From: Deltaproteobacteria bacterium
Lineage (GTDB): Bacteria; Desulfobacterota; DSM-4660; Desulfatiglandales; B25-G16
Assembly (NCBI GenBank): GCA_018400255.1
Contig: JAGYMO010000161.1
Span: forward strand, 1 to 10,650
Direction: 5' to 3'
Length of the DNA: 10,650 nt
Position 1 is the stretch's first letter. Each line of letters begins with the position of its first letter. Positions 1 to 6,064 of this stretch are shown here, piece after piece. Made by a program: the position numbers and the translations under genes. Below the pieces are notes generated by a model. It searched no databases, was not told where the DNA came from, and saw only the letters and a program-made list of their open reading frames with translations.

Positions 1-1483
1 CACTCTTTTTACCCCTTTTTGTTAAATCGATTTTCTTTTCAAGCTCCTTTGCCTCTGCAAAATTGACAGGAATATAGTCGGAGACAAGGGGCTCTTCTAA
101 CTTAGCCTCTTTTTGCGCGTCCTTTAATGCCTTTATTCTCTCTTGCTCTGCCTTTAGTTCTTCTTCCTCTTCCTTTTTTAAATTTAAAATTTTATCCTTT
201 GTAGTAACCCAGATGATATTTCCTTCTCTTCTCATGCCAAGGTCGTTTGTCTCCAATACCAGATCCAACGCCTGATCCCAGGGTACATTTTTTAGTCTCA
301 TGGAGACCGTACCCTTTACTTCTGGCCCCCATACAATATTCAATTTGCTAATCTCTCCAATTAACTTTAGAATATTTCTAATATCCGCGTCTGAAAAATC
401 CAGGGTCATTTTTTCCCCTGTATACATTTTTTCAGGTGGATACATTTTTGCACTACCTGTCTGAGGCGCCAGCTTTTCAGCGTTGGGCGGTTCAACAGGC
501 GGAGGAGTTTTAGCGCTTTCCGCCTCCGTTGGAGATGCAGGAAAGCGTGGCGGTTTCTCTTTCAGCTCAGTGGCTGGTATCTTTTTTGGAGGCGGTTTAA
601 CAGAAGTTTCGTTGAAGTCTATTCGTATTTCATTATTTGCCTGCATCAAATAAAAGGGGACCATTTCCCTAACCTTTATTATCAGGTCAACCTTTTTTTC
701 AGCCTCCCTGACTAAAGGCACGATTCTATCGACCACCCCTTTAAATTTGGAAGAATCTAAATACCGGGTGAGCTCTTCAGGGATTGTAGCATCTTTAATC
801 TCCAGGATTAAGGTGTTTGCATCTCTTCGCTGTAGCTGGTATTCGGCCTTTTTTGAGGCGGTCACAACAATTCGTGATCTTCCTTGAGACAGCATAAAAA
901 AATCTACACCAAGTATCCTGTTGGCGTCTCCTTTTCCAGGTGAAAAGAAAAGTCTTGGTTCAGCTTCACGTATTTTTTCGGCTGGTTCGGCGTTTAGCGA
1001 TATTGTGTCAGAGGGTTCTTCGCTAATCTCTTTCGGTGAAAGGTAAATTTTGATAGCCTTGTCTTCTGTTTTAACATGATGGTCAAAGTCCTGGGACAAG
1101 AAGGCAATGACTCGGGTAGATAGAGGCCTTTCCTTGTTTTTTTCAACCTGAATGCCGGTGATAATTCTACCTTCTAAATCATAGGGTGTTGTAAGTCCCT
1201 CAGGCGTAATAGCGTCTACATCCAGTATAAGACGAAATGGCTGAGAAAGTTTAATAGATGTATAGGTTACAGGTGCTGAGTTGATTATCTCAATACCCAT
1301 GTCATTATCTGAGAGTCCAGGGACAATAGTTATCGATTCAATTCTAGGAACAGCCTTCTCTTCCATGCCTGAACTGTCTTTCGTTTTTAGTCCTGTAACA
1401 CAACTGCATGAAAGATAGATTAATAACACTACTACGAGAAGAAAACCAAATTTTATTGTTTTCAGGAGTTTTCTCTTTTGCAT
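1..1483 (-). CDS. pilQ: Type IV pilus secretin PilQ, N-terminal part (cut by left edge)
   Basis: PilQ forms the outer-membrane ring through which the type IV pilus passes. About 494 codons are visible. After a basic N-terminus and a hydrophobic segment (residues about 12-24) ending in a Cys-Ser-Cys (C26, C28) come two AMIN-type domains (about 47-150 and 187-290), which in the family bind peptidoglycan. A Pro-rich linker (about 290-358) follows, then an STN/N0 domain (about 359-427, with the MTLDFSDADIRNILKLI motif). A Lys/Glu-rich helical linker (about 432-468) leads to the start of N1 (DYIPVNFAEAKEL). The ATG at 1481-1483 is preceded by GGAGA at 7-nt spacing. It is the last gene of pilMNOPQ seen here, 154 nt after pilP. 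The remaining periplasmic rings and the beta-barrel lie outside the window. Whether it is lipidated at C26 is uncertain, because the residues before the Cys (YLS) are a poor lipobox. Confidence 0.93.
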   Translation of the reverse strand, partial: MQKRKLLKTIKFGFLLVVVLLIYLSCSCVTGLKTKDSSGMEEKAVPRIESITIVPGLSDNDMGIEIINSAPVTYTSIKLSQPFRLILDVDAITPEGLTTPYDLEGRIITGIQVEKNKERPLSTRVIAFLSQDFDHHVKTEDKAIKIYLSPKEISEEPSDTISLNAEPAEKIREAEPRLFFSPGKGDANRILGVDFFMLSQGRSRIVVTASKKAEYQLQRRDANTLILEIKDATIPEELTRYLDSSKFKGVVDRIVPLVREAEKKVDLIIKVREMVPFYLMQANNEIRIDFNETSVKPPPKKIPATELKEKPPRFPASPTEAESAKTPPPVEPPNAEKLAPQTGSAKMYPPEKMYTGEKMTLDFSDADIRNILKLIGEISKLNIVWGPEVKGTVSMRLKNVPWDQALDLVLETNDLGMRREGNIIWVTTKDKILNLKKEEEEELKAEQERIKALKDAQKEAKLEEPLVSDYIPVNFAEAKELEKKIDLTKRGKKS

Positions 1484-1514
1484 GAAATTTCTCCTATTGG
1501 TTTGTTTATAGATA

Positions 1515-1548
1515 ATACAGTTACTGGAGCTGAATTCCTGAACTGTAT
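1515..1548. repeat. 8-bp inverted repeat between pilP and pilQ
   Basis: ATACAGTT (1515-1522) and AACTGTAT (1541-1548) are perfect inverted copies separated by 18 nt. They lie in the 154-nt gap between pilP and pilQ, the only sizeable gap inside an otherwise tightly packed operon. This could be an RNA stem-loop setting relative pilQ expression, or a protein-binding site. The arms are short enough that chance cannot be excluded in AT-rich DNA. Confidence 0.3.
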
Positions 1549-1637
1549 AAAATATTTTTCCATGGTATTACGTAATTTTTAATTATCCTGCCTCGGTTTT
1601 ATCAATAATTAAGCCCTTATATTCGAGTTCATCGCAT

Positions 1638-2219
1638 CTATCGTTCCTTGAGCTTATCTGTGCCTGGAAGTTTTATGGAAATATCTCTGGTAATGGTTTT
1701 TCCCTTTATGTTTTTATATTGTTCCCGTACAATCATCTCGTTTTTAGTTATTCGAGCCACCTTACCCCTGTTTTTTCCAATGGGGGTTCCGACTTTTATT
1801 ACATGACCATCACCCTTTGAATCCCTTATAAGGGCCCAACTATCTTTATCTGACAAAACGATTGCTGAGACAGTCAACTGAGAAATATCGAGTGTTTCAA
1901 GATATGTTCTTGGTTCTTCTTCAACCTCGCCTTCTATCTCGTCTTTTATTGATATAAAGGATTTGAAAGGGTCAGTTTTATTTGTTGGGTCGTAAAAATA
2001 GTCTGCCTCTTTAGCAGCATCTTTGCCTTTAAATCCTTTTTCTTCGACCTTAACTTCTTTATCAGACGTGCCTTTGGGCTTTTCAACTGCGATTTTTTCC
2101 TCTTTCGGGATTTTAATGGTTATTTTTGGACCTGTCTGGGCGCTGGATACCCCAAAAAAAATAAATACGTAACAAGAAAGGGTTAATAATAGTATGTTAT
2201 TTTGCTTTTTTAGGAACAC
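1638..2219 (-). CDS. pilP: Type IV pilus assembly protein PilP
   Basis: PilP is the periplasmic connector between the inner-membrane PilN/PilO pair and the PilQ secretin. The protein has 193 residues: an N-terminal hydrophobic segment (about 9-24), a long Lys/Glu-rich disordered region (about 38-105), then the compact PilP beta domain (about 107-172). That domain carries family-typical stretches such as LETLDISQLTVSAIV, WALIRD and KVGTPIGKNRGKV. The start is GTG (2217-2219) with no clear Shine-Dalgarno sequence. It overlaps the end of pilO by 23 nt, which suggests translational coupling. PilP is a lipoprotein in Neisseria and Pseudomonas. Here the only early Cys (C16) sits inside the hydrophobic core, and cleavage after VSSA (residue 27) by signal peptidase I looks more natural. 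The family call is firm; the anchoring mode is inference. Confidence 0.93.
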   Translation of the reverse strand: MFLKKQNNILLLTLSCYVFIFFGVSSAQTGPKITIKIPKEEKIAVEKPKGTSDKEVKVEEKGFKGKDAAKEADYFYDPTNKTDPFKSFISIKDEIEGEVEEEPRTYLETLDISQLTVSAIVLSDKDSWALIRDSKGDGHVIKVGTPIGKNRGKVARITKNEMIVREQYKNIKGKTITRDISIKLPGTDKLKER

Positions 2220-2805
2220 TTTTTGTCTCGGCTTTTTCTTTGAATCTATAAGTAACAGCAGTGCAGGACGTATGTAAATCTGTGTTGTCTTTTGCAGTTG
2301 GTTTCATTGAAACGTCCATAACATTTACGATTCTATCTAATTTTCCAACCTTATCAAAAAATAAGGCGACGTCATGGTAGCCTCCGTTAACCTCTATGCT
2401 GACAGGTATTTCTACATAAAACTGTTTTGATACCTCCTTTTTTGGACTAAACAAAATAAAGTCTAAATGGGATTCATTGCCCAATTTAGTTATATTTTCT
2501 AACAGAGTTGGTATTTCACTAGAGGTAGGCAAGAGCTTAAGGGCCAGTGAAAGTTCTTGCTGAATGCCGGCATATTCTTCCTCCAATTTTTTTAAACTTT
2601 TCGCCTTAACCTTAGCAAGGGCGATTTGGTTTTCTAAATTAGTTATATTGGTTTTAAGCCGTACTATATCCTTTGTCTTTGGCAGGTATATAAACCAGAT
2701 AAAAAGGCCTACTAAGAGCACAACTGTTCCAACAAAAATGAGAACTCTTTGGGTTTTGCTTATCTTTGATACTCTATCGAAAAATATGTTTATATCTACT
2801 GCCAT
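2197..2805 (-). CDS. pilO: Type IV pilus assembly protein PilO
   Basis: PilO is a bitopic inner-membrane protein that pairs with PilN and contacts PilP in the pilus alignment complex. The protein has 202 residues: a short cytoplasmic N-terminus, one membrane segment (about 21-41), a periplasmic coiled coil (about 45-90) and the ferredoxin-like PilO domain (about 92-190). Family hallmarks are LLPTSSEIPTLLENI (91-105), FILFSPKKE and the GGYHDVALFFDKVGKLDRIV stretch (141-160). The ATG at 2803-2805 lacks a strong Shine-Dalgarno sequence. It begins 37 nt after pilN and overlaps pilP by 23 nt. Length and layout are normal for the family. Confidence 0.95.
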   Translation of the reverse strand: MAVDINIFFDRVSKISKTQRVLIFVGTVVLLVGLFIWFIYLPKTKDIVRLKTNITNLENQIALAKVKAKSLKKLEEEYAGIQQELSLALKLLPTSSEIPTLLENITKLGNESHLDFILFSPKKEVSKQFYVEIPVSIEVNGGYHDVALFFDKVGKLDRIVNVMDVSMKPTAKDNTDLHTSCTAVTYRFKEKAETKSVPKKAK

Positions 2806-2842
2806 GGAATTTATTTTGTTCTGTTAGTTTTACCTTTACATT

Positions 2843-3409
2843 TTAAGTGGTTTTTTCCTTAAACGCGTAGGTCTTACATTTGATATCAAAATCCATTAAA
2901 GTTAAGCCAAGATCCTTTATTGCTTTTTGCTGTGTTTTTATTAACTCAACGGACGTTATCGTTTCTTTCCCTTCAAGCCGTTTCATAAAATCCGCGACTG
3001 TTTCATTGTCCATCGCTGTCCCGGTTAATGAAAGGGTGCCGGTTTTCTCATCAATTTTTGTAAGCCACAACTTATCTTTTGGCACGCTCGTGGAAATATC
3101 GTCTAACAGCTTAACAGGACCTGCCTTAGCGCTTTCTAATTCATTAATTGTGTTTAATTTGACCTTAAGGTCAGCAATGCTTTTATTTATTGCGTTTATC
3201 TTTGCGTTTGTATCCTTATAGGTTGCAAATTCTTTTTGCCTTAAGTCAAATCTCTGCCTTAGAGATTTTAACTCTCTATTGAAATTCATAAAGAGATAGG
3301 TCATTACAAGTATAAGGAATATAACAGATAAAAAATATATAGTTACCTGTTGTCTAATGTTTTCCTTTATTCTGGCGGCCCTGTAGGGGAAGAGATTAAT
3401 TTTGATCAT
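2843..3409 (-). CDS. pilN: Type IV pilus assembly protein PilN
   Basis: PilN is a bitopic inner-membrane protein whose short cytoplasmic tail docks onto PilM. The protein has 188 residues. It starts with the diagnostic PilM-binding motif INLFPYR (4-10), followed by a membrane helix (about 23-42), a periplasmic coiled coil (about 45-95) and a C-terminal PilN domain containing DDISTSVPKDKLWLTKI (103-119). Its ATG overlaps the pilM stop in an ATGA arrangement, so translation is probably coupled and the two binding partners are made together. Nothing is missing relative to the family. Confidence 0.95.
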   Translation of the reverse strand: MIKINLFPYRAARIKENIRQQVTIYFLSVIFLILVMTYLFMNFNRELKSLRQRFDLRQKEFATYKDTNAKINAINKSIADLKVKLNTINELESAKAGPVKLLDDISTSVPKDKLWLTKIDEKTGTLSLTGTAMDNETVADFMKRLEGKETITSVELIKTQQKAIKDLGLTLMDFDIKCKTYAFKEKTT

Positions 3410-4473
3410 CTATCATCAATGCTCCGTAATGCAAGCCCTACTGAGATTACAGCTATTGGGGCAATGTATTTAAGATAATTTGGATCGAACAATTTTTTGT
3501 TTACCTCTAGATTGGTAAATGGGCTTAGCATTTCTACCTTCAGGCCTGTCTCTAAACCCAAATATTCGAGAAACCCCGGGATTAAGGAAGATCCCCCGCT
3601 AAGAAATATGTTTTCAACCTGGACATCTGAAAAAGTTGATGTTACAAAGTCAAGCGCCCTTCTTATCTCCCGCACCCACTTTACAATAGTAGAGGAAAAT
3701 ATCTCCTCTGTTATCAATTCCTGTTCTTTTTCAATAGGTATGGCCCCCAGTTTTATCTTTTCCGCGTCTTGGTAACTAACGTTTAGTTTCTTTTTTATGT
3801 CATTTGTAACCTGGTTTCCTCCATGAGAGGAATCTCTTGTGAAAATGGAGACGCCGTCCTTAATAATATTAATTGTTAACTGCTGGCTTCCTATATGGGC
3901 AAGTGCGCTACAGCCGGATTGTTCTTTATCACTTATCTCAAAGGTATTTTGAAGCGCAAAGGCATCTATGTCGAGAACAACCGGGTTATATTCTATTAAA
4001 CGAAAGAGATTTCTATATTCTTCAACAATATCCTTTTTTGCGGCCACTAAAAGGACATCCATATCCTTTTCTTCGTTTTCCTCTGCGCTTTCTGATGACA
4101 GAATTTGATAATCTAAATTTACATCATTTATATCAAATGGAATGTATTGCTCGGCTTCATTCTGAATGGTGTTTTCTAATTCTTTGCTTTCTTGCCGGGG
4201 GATTGTGATTTTTTTTACAATGATTGAATAACCCGAAATAGATGTGGCTACATTTTTATTTTTTATTTTTAGGTTTTTTAGTAGATTTTTTATTGCCTCA
4301 GAGACTATTCCCATTTCCCTGATAGATCCCTCTACTATTGCATCTGGAGGTAGTTTTATCATACCGAAATTTTTCAAGACCATGCCCCTTTTGGTATCTT
4401 GAATCTCTGCAATCTTGATAGAGTGAGACCCAATATCAATCCCAATTAATTGATTTTTTTTTGGTACTGGCAT
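3406..4473 (-). CDS. pilM: Type IV pilus assembly ATPase-fold protein PilM
   Basis: PilM is a cytoplasmic actin/FtsA-like protein that binds ATP and the PilN tail, linking the pilus motor to the inner-membrane complex. The protein has 355 residues, a typical length. The phosphate-1 motif is GIDIGSHSIKIAEI (11-24), the SHS2-like region contains SGYSIIVKKITIP (80-92), and the adenosine motif is FLSGGSSLIPGFLEYL (290-305). The phosphate-2 motif reads AHIGSQQLTINI (192-203), with His193 where many actin-fold proteins have Asp. The ATG at 4471-4473 is 23 nt after the XRE gene, with only a weak Shine-Dalgarno sequence, and the stop overlaps pilN by 4 nt. This is the first structural gene of the pil operon. 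Confidence 0.96.
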   Translation of the reverse strand: MPVPKKNQLIGIDIGSHSIKIAEIQDTKRGMVLKNFGMIKLPPDAIVEGSIREMGIVSEAIKNLLKNLKIKNKNVATSISGYSIIVKKITIPRQESKELENTIQNEAEQYIPFDINDVNLDYQILSSESAEENEEKDMDVLLVAAKKDIVEEYRNLFRLIEYNPVVLDIDAFALQNTFEISDKEQSGCSALAHIGSQQLTINIIKDGVSIFTRDSSHGGNQVTNDIKKKLNVSYQDAEKIKLGAIPIEKEQELITEEIFSSTIVKWVREIRRALDFVTSTFSDVQVENIFLSGGSSLIPGFLEYLGLETGLKVEMLSPFTNLEVNKKLFDPNYLKYIAPIAVISVGLALRSIDDR

Positions 4474-4496
4474 TATTGATTTACTTTGGCAAAGGT

Positions 4497-4700
4497 TTAT
4501 TTCTCATCAAAAAATATCTTATTTTTATCACTCAGTTTGTAACCCAGGGCTATAATTATTTTCCGTTTTGTCTCCATTCTGCAGTCCTTGCCTTTCTCTA
4601 TTCTGTCTATGGTTAGCGGAGATACACCGGCTTTTCTGGCAAGTTCCGCCTTACTCAACAACATCTTCTCCCTTATTTCCTTGACTTTATTTGATCCCAC
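4497..4700 (-). CDS. Small XRE-family helix-turn-helix regulator heading the pil operon
   Basis: This is a single-domain DNA-binding protein of 67 residues. The Cro/CI-type helix-turn-helix spans about residues 5-55: helix 2 is KAELARKAGVS (17-27), the recognition helix is SPLTIDRIEKGK, and a closing helix contains KRKIIIALGY. No ligand or protease domain is attached. The GTG start (4698-4700) has a strong GGAGG Shine-Dalgarno sequence at 8-nt spacing. It is cotranscribed with pilMNOPQ by position (23-nt gap). The promoter in front carries an inverted repeat over its -10 region, so negative autoregulation, and with it control of pilus assembly genes, is a reasonable inference. The family is certain; the target is inferred from context only. 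Confidence 0.88.
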   Translation of the reverse strand: MGSNKVKEIREKMLLSKAELARKAGVSPLTIDRIEKGKDCRMETKRKIIIALGYKLSDKNKIFFDEK

Positions 4701-4728
4701 TATCCATCCCTCCAGTTTTTTAGTAAAT

Positions 4729-4752
4729 TTAATATAATAAGTTTTATATTAA
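4729..4752. promoter_or_regulatory. Candidate operator: 9-bp inverted repeat over the pil-operon -10
   Basis: TTAATATAA (4729-4737) and TTATATTAA (4744-4752) are perfect inverted arms with a 6-nt spacer. The right arm overlaps the proposed -10 element of the minus-strand promoter, and a further copy of TTATATTAA lies at 4792-4800. The size suits a dimeric XRE repressor. The region is so AT-rich that short palindromes arise easily, so the link to the adjacent XRE gene is inference. Confidence 0.4.
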
Positions 4753-4776
4753 TGCCTATATGCGCTAATTTGTCAA
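4746..4776 (-). promoter_or_regulatory. Sigma70-like promoter of the XRE-pilMNOPQ operon
   Basis: Read on the minus strand there is a perfect -35 hexamer TTGACA (4776-4771). TTAATA or TAATAT follows 18-19 nt downstream, between 4752 and 4746, as the -10. This would start transcription near 4740, leaving a leader of about 40 nt before the GTG at 4700. Spacing is slightly long and the -10 is imperfect, but no better match is seen upstream of the operon. Confidence 0.45.
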
Positions 4777-4785
4777 GTTATTTTT

Positions 4786-4805
4786 ATTAAATTATATTAA
4801 ATTAC
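4786..4805. repeat. 10-bp-period direct repeat upstream of the pil promoter
   Basis: ATTAAATTAT (4786-4795) and ATTAAATTAC (4796-4805) are adjacent near-identical copies, spaced by about one DNA helical turn just upstream of the -35 hexamer. This geometry suits same-face protein binding or an A/T-rich bending element. It may simply reflect base composition. Confidence 0.3.
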
Positions 4806-4835
4806 CACAAATTATATTTATATAGTGGTAATTTA
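4798..4835. promoter_or_regulatory. Perfect 11-bp inverted repeat in the divergent intergenic region
   Basis: TAAATTACCAC (4798-4808) and GTGGTAATTTA (4825-4835) are exact inverted copies with a 16-nt AT-only spacer. Arm centres lie 27 bp apart. The CCAC/GTGG cores stand out against the surrounding A/T, which makes chance less likely than for the other palindromes here. It lies upstream of the pil promoter and could bind a regulator or loop-forming protein. A stem-loop is also possible, though no transcript is known to cover it. Whether the XRE protein or another regulator binds is unknown. Confidence 0.4.
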
Positions 4836-4999
4836 CTATTATAAACACAAGATATAGTAATAGGCATTGTGAAAATCTTTTTGAGCCCTTAAATATTGCT
4901 TTACAAAAAGGCATTTTGTGCATTAAATTGTGATATATAAATTCTGGATGCATATGGATAGATGCTGGTTTTTAGAAGAAAATTTCCCTTTTGTGTTTC

Positions 5000-5028
5000 T
5001 TGACATGGCCTAAGGGCTGCTATTAAAA
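5000..5028 (+). promoter_or_regulatory. Candidate lepB promoter (sigma70-like, with an overlapping -24/-12-like match)
   Basis: TTGACA (5000-5005) is a perfect -35 hexamer, followed at 15 nt by TATTAA (5021-5026) or at 17 nt by TTAAAA (5023-5028). Overlapping it, TGGC (5006-5009) and TGC (5018-5020) place GG and GC 12 nt apart, as in sigma54 promoters, although positions 5-6 of the -24 box and one of the -12 bases do not match. About 100 nt of leader would precede lepB. A weaker alternative is TTTACA (4900-4905) with TTAAAT (4923-4928). The rest of the 4836-5123 stretch shows nothing else I can support. Confidence 0.35.
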
Positions 5029-5123
5029 GAGTGTGTGTAAAAAGAGGGCGGTAAATATGAAGCCTATATTCAAATTTTCAATACCAAATTCGATATAAAG
5101 AATAACAGGACAAGGAGCTATCT

Positions 5124-5735
5124 TTGGATAAGGAGATAAAGAAAAGACAATATAAAAAAGGAAGGGCAAAAAAGGGTGTCTTCAGGGAATATTTAGAGGC
5201 CGCTATTATAGCAATTATCCTCGCCCTTTTTATTAGAACCTTTGTTGTCCAGGCCTTTAAAATTCCATCAGAGTCAATGAAGCCTACGCTTCTTGTGGGT
5301 GACCACCTGCTTGTGAATAAGTTTATTTATGGAGTAAAACTTCCATTTATAAATAAAACTATTATACCGATTAGTGAGCCAAAAAGAGGAGACATCGTTG
5401 TATTTATCTATCCAGTTGATAAAGAAAAGGACTTTATCAAAAGGGTGATAGGGCTTCCAGGGGATCGCGTTACGATTATGGATAGAAAAGTCTTTATAAA
5501 CGGTAAAGCAATAAATGATCCCTATGGGGCCTATGATAATACTTTACGGAGAAATGAGAATTTTGGACCTATACTAGTTCCGGAGGAAAGTCTCTTTGTT
5601 ATGGGAGACAACCGGGATCATAGTTATGATAGCAGATACTGGGGATTTGTCCCGCTTGATTTTGTTAAGGGTAAGGCCTTGATAATCTATTGGTCCTGGC
5701 CTCATTGGAAAAGATTTGGCCATATAATAAGGTAG
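5124..5735 (+). CDS. lepB: Signal peptidase I
   Basis: This membrane-bound serine protease removes signal peptides from exported proteins, acting on the periplasmic face of the inner membrane. The protein has 203 residues: a basic cytoplasmic N-terminus, one membrane helix (about 25-44), then the S26 catalytic domain. The nucleophile is Ser51 in IPSESMKPTLLVGDH, and the general base is Lys106 in FIKRVIGLPGD (104-114). Box E is GDNRDHSYDSRYWG (161-174). The single N-terminal helix and short length match the compact bacterial type rather than the longer E. coli enzyme. The start is TTG (5124-5126) preceded by AAGGAG at 7-nt spacing, and no in-frame ATG lies nearby. It stands alone, divergent from the pil operon. 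Confidence 0.95.
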   Translation: MDKEIKKRQYKKGRAKKGVFREYLEAAIIAIILALFIRTFVVQAFKIPSESMKPTLLVGDHLLVNKFIYGVKLPFINKTIIPISEPKRGDIVVFIYPVDKEKDFIKRVIGLPGDRVTIMDRKVFINGKAINDPYGAYDNTLRRNENFGPILVPEESLFVMGDNRDHSYDSRYWGFVPLDFVKGKALIIYWSWPHWKRFGHIIR

Positions 5736-5760
5736 TTTAATGTAACTGCCCAGGTATACA

Positions 5761-6022
5761 GACTGAAGGAAGAAGGCTGATAGAAATACAGAATGCCTAT
5801 CCGCATTTAGCGCACAGGCAGGCGTGATCACACGAAACTCCGTGCATTTGAGCTGGCTGATGAGTTGGCATTATTGCATGAATTTATTGAAACATTTGGC
5901 CTTTGTGCTCAACGATGACCTTTCCCTGATTGAACAGACAATAATGAAACAGCGAAGGTCTTGAATGGTTTGATTCAAGCATTACGGGTTGGTTGAAATA
6001 CGTCAGCCTTCAGTCTTCAACC
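5761..6022. repeat. Imperfect inverted repeats flanking the decayed gene between lepB and the NusG-like gene
   Basis: GACTGAAGGAAGAAGGCTGA (5761-5780) and, on the opposite strand, GGTTGAAGACTGAAGGCTGA (6022-6003) share GACTGAAGG and AAGGCTGA segments in inverted orientation. They bracket the four-helix-bundle remnant. They could be ends of a small inserted unit or copies of a low-complexity intergenic repeat. The similarity is partial. Confidence 0.35.
5835..5996 (+). pseudogene. Decayed four-helix-bundle protein gene (23S rRNA intervening-sequence protein type)
   Basis: The 329-nt gap after lepB holds no intact gene, but two pieces read like the ends of a four-helix-bundle (S23/IVP-like) protein. 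From 5835 one frame gives KLRAFELADELALL, resembling the first helix of that family, and it stops at 5916-5918. From 5943 a different frame gives NETAKVLNGLIQALRVG and a stop at 5994-5996, resembling the family's C-terminal helix. The bases in between read LSLIEQT in the third frame. So the start, most of the middle and the common frame are lost through at least two frameshifts and a large deletion. Family assignment rests on remembered consensus and would need a profile search. The function of intact relatives is not established. Confidence 0.5.
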
Positions 6023-6064
6023 TGAGAACCTGAAGAGTTACGAATAATTTTTCAACATGAGTAT

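Noticed and set aside
2564..2827. Plus-strand open frame of 87 codons
   Set aside because: It lies antisense to pilO, has no ribosome site or recognisable domain, and is explained by the composition of the real gene.
2880..3221. Plus-strand open frame of 113 codons
   Set aside because: It is antisense to pilN; the Ser/Phe/Val-rich translation is typical of the reverse of Lys/Glu-rich coding DNA.
3873..4208. Plus-strand open frame of 111 codons
   Set aside because: It is antisense to the well-supported pilM and has no family features.
4701..5123. tRNA, small RNA, CRISPR or riboswitch in the long intergenic region
   Set aside because: No cloverleaf, repeat-spacer array or recognisable aptamer was seen. 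The region is AT-rich with short palindromes only.
5574..5831. Minus-strand open frame of 85 codons across the lepB end
   Set aside because: It overlaps the conserved C-terminal box of lepB and has no domain or ribosome site.
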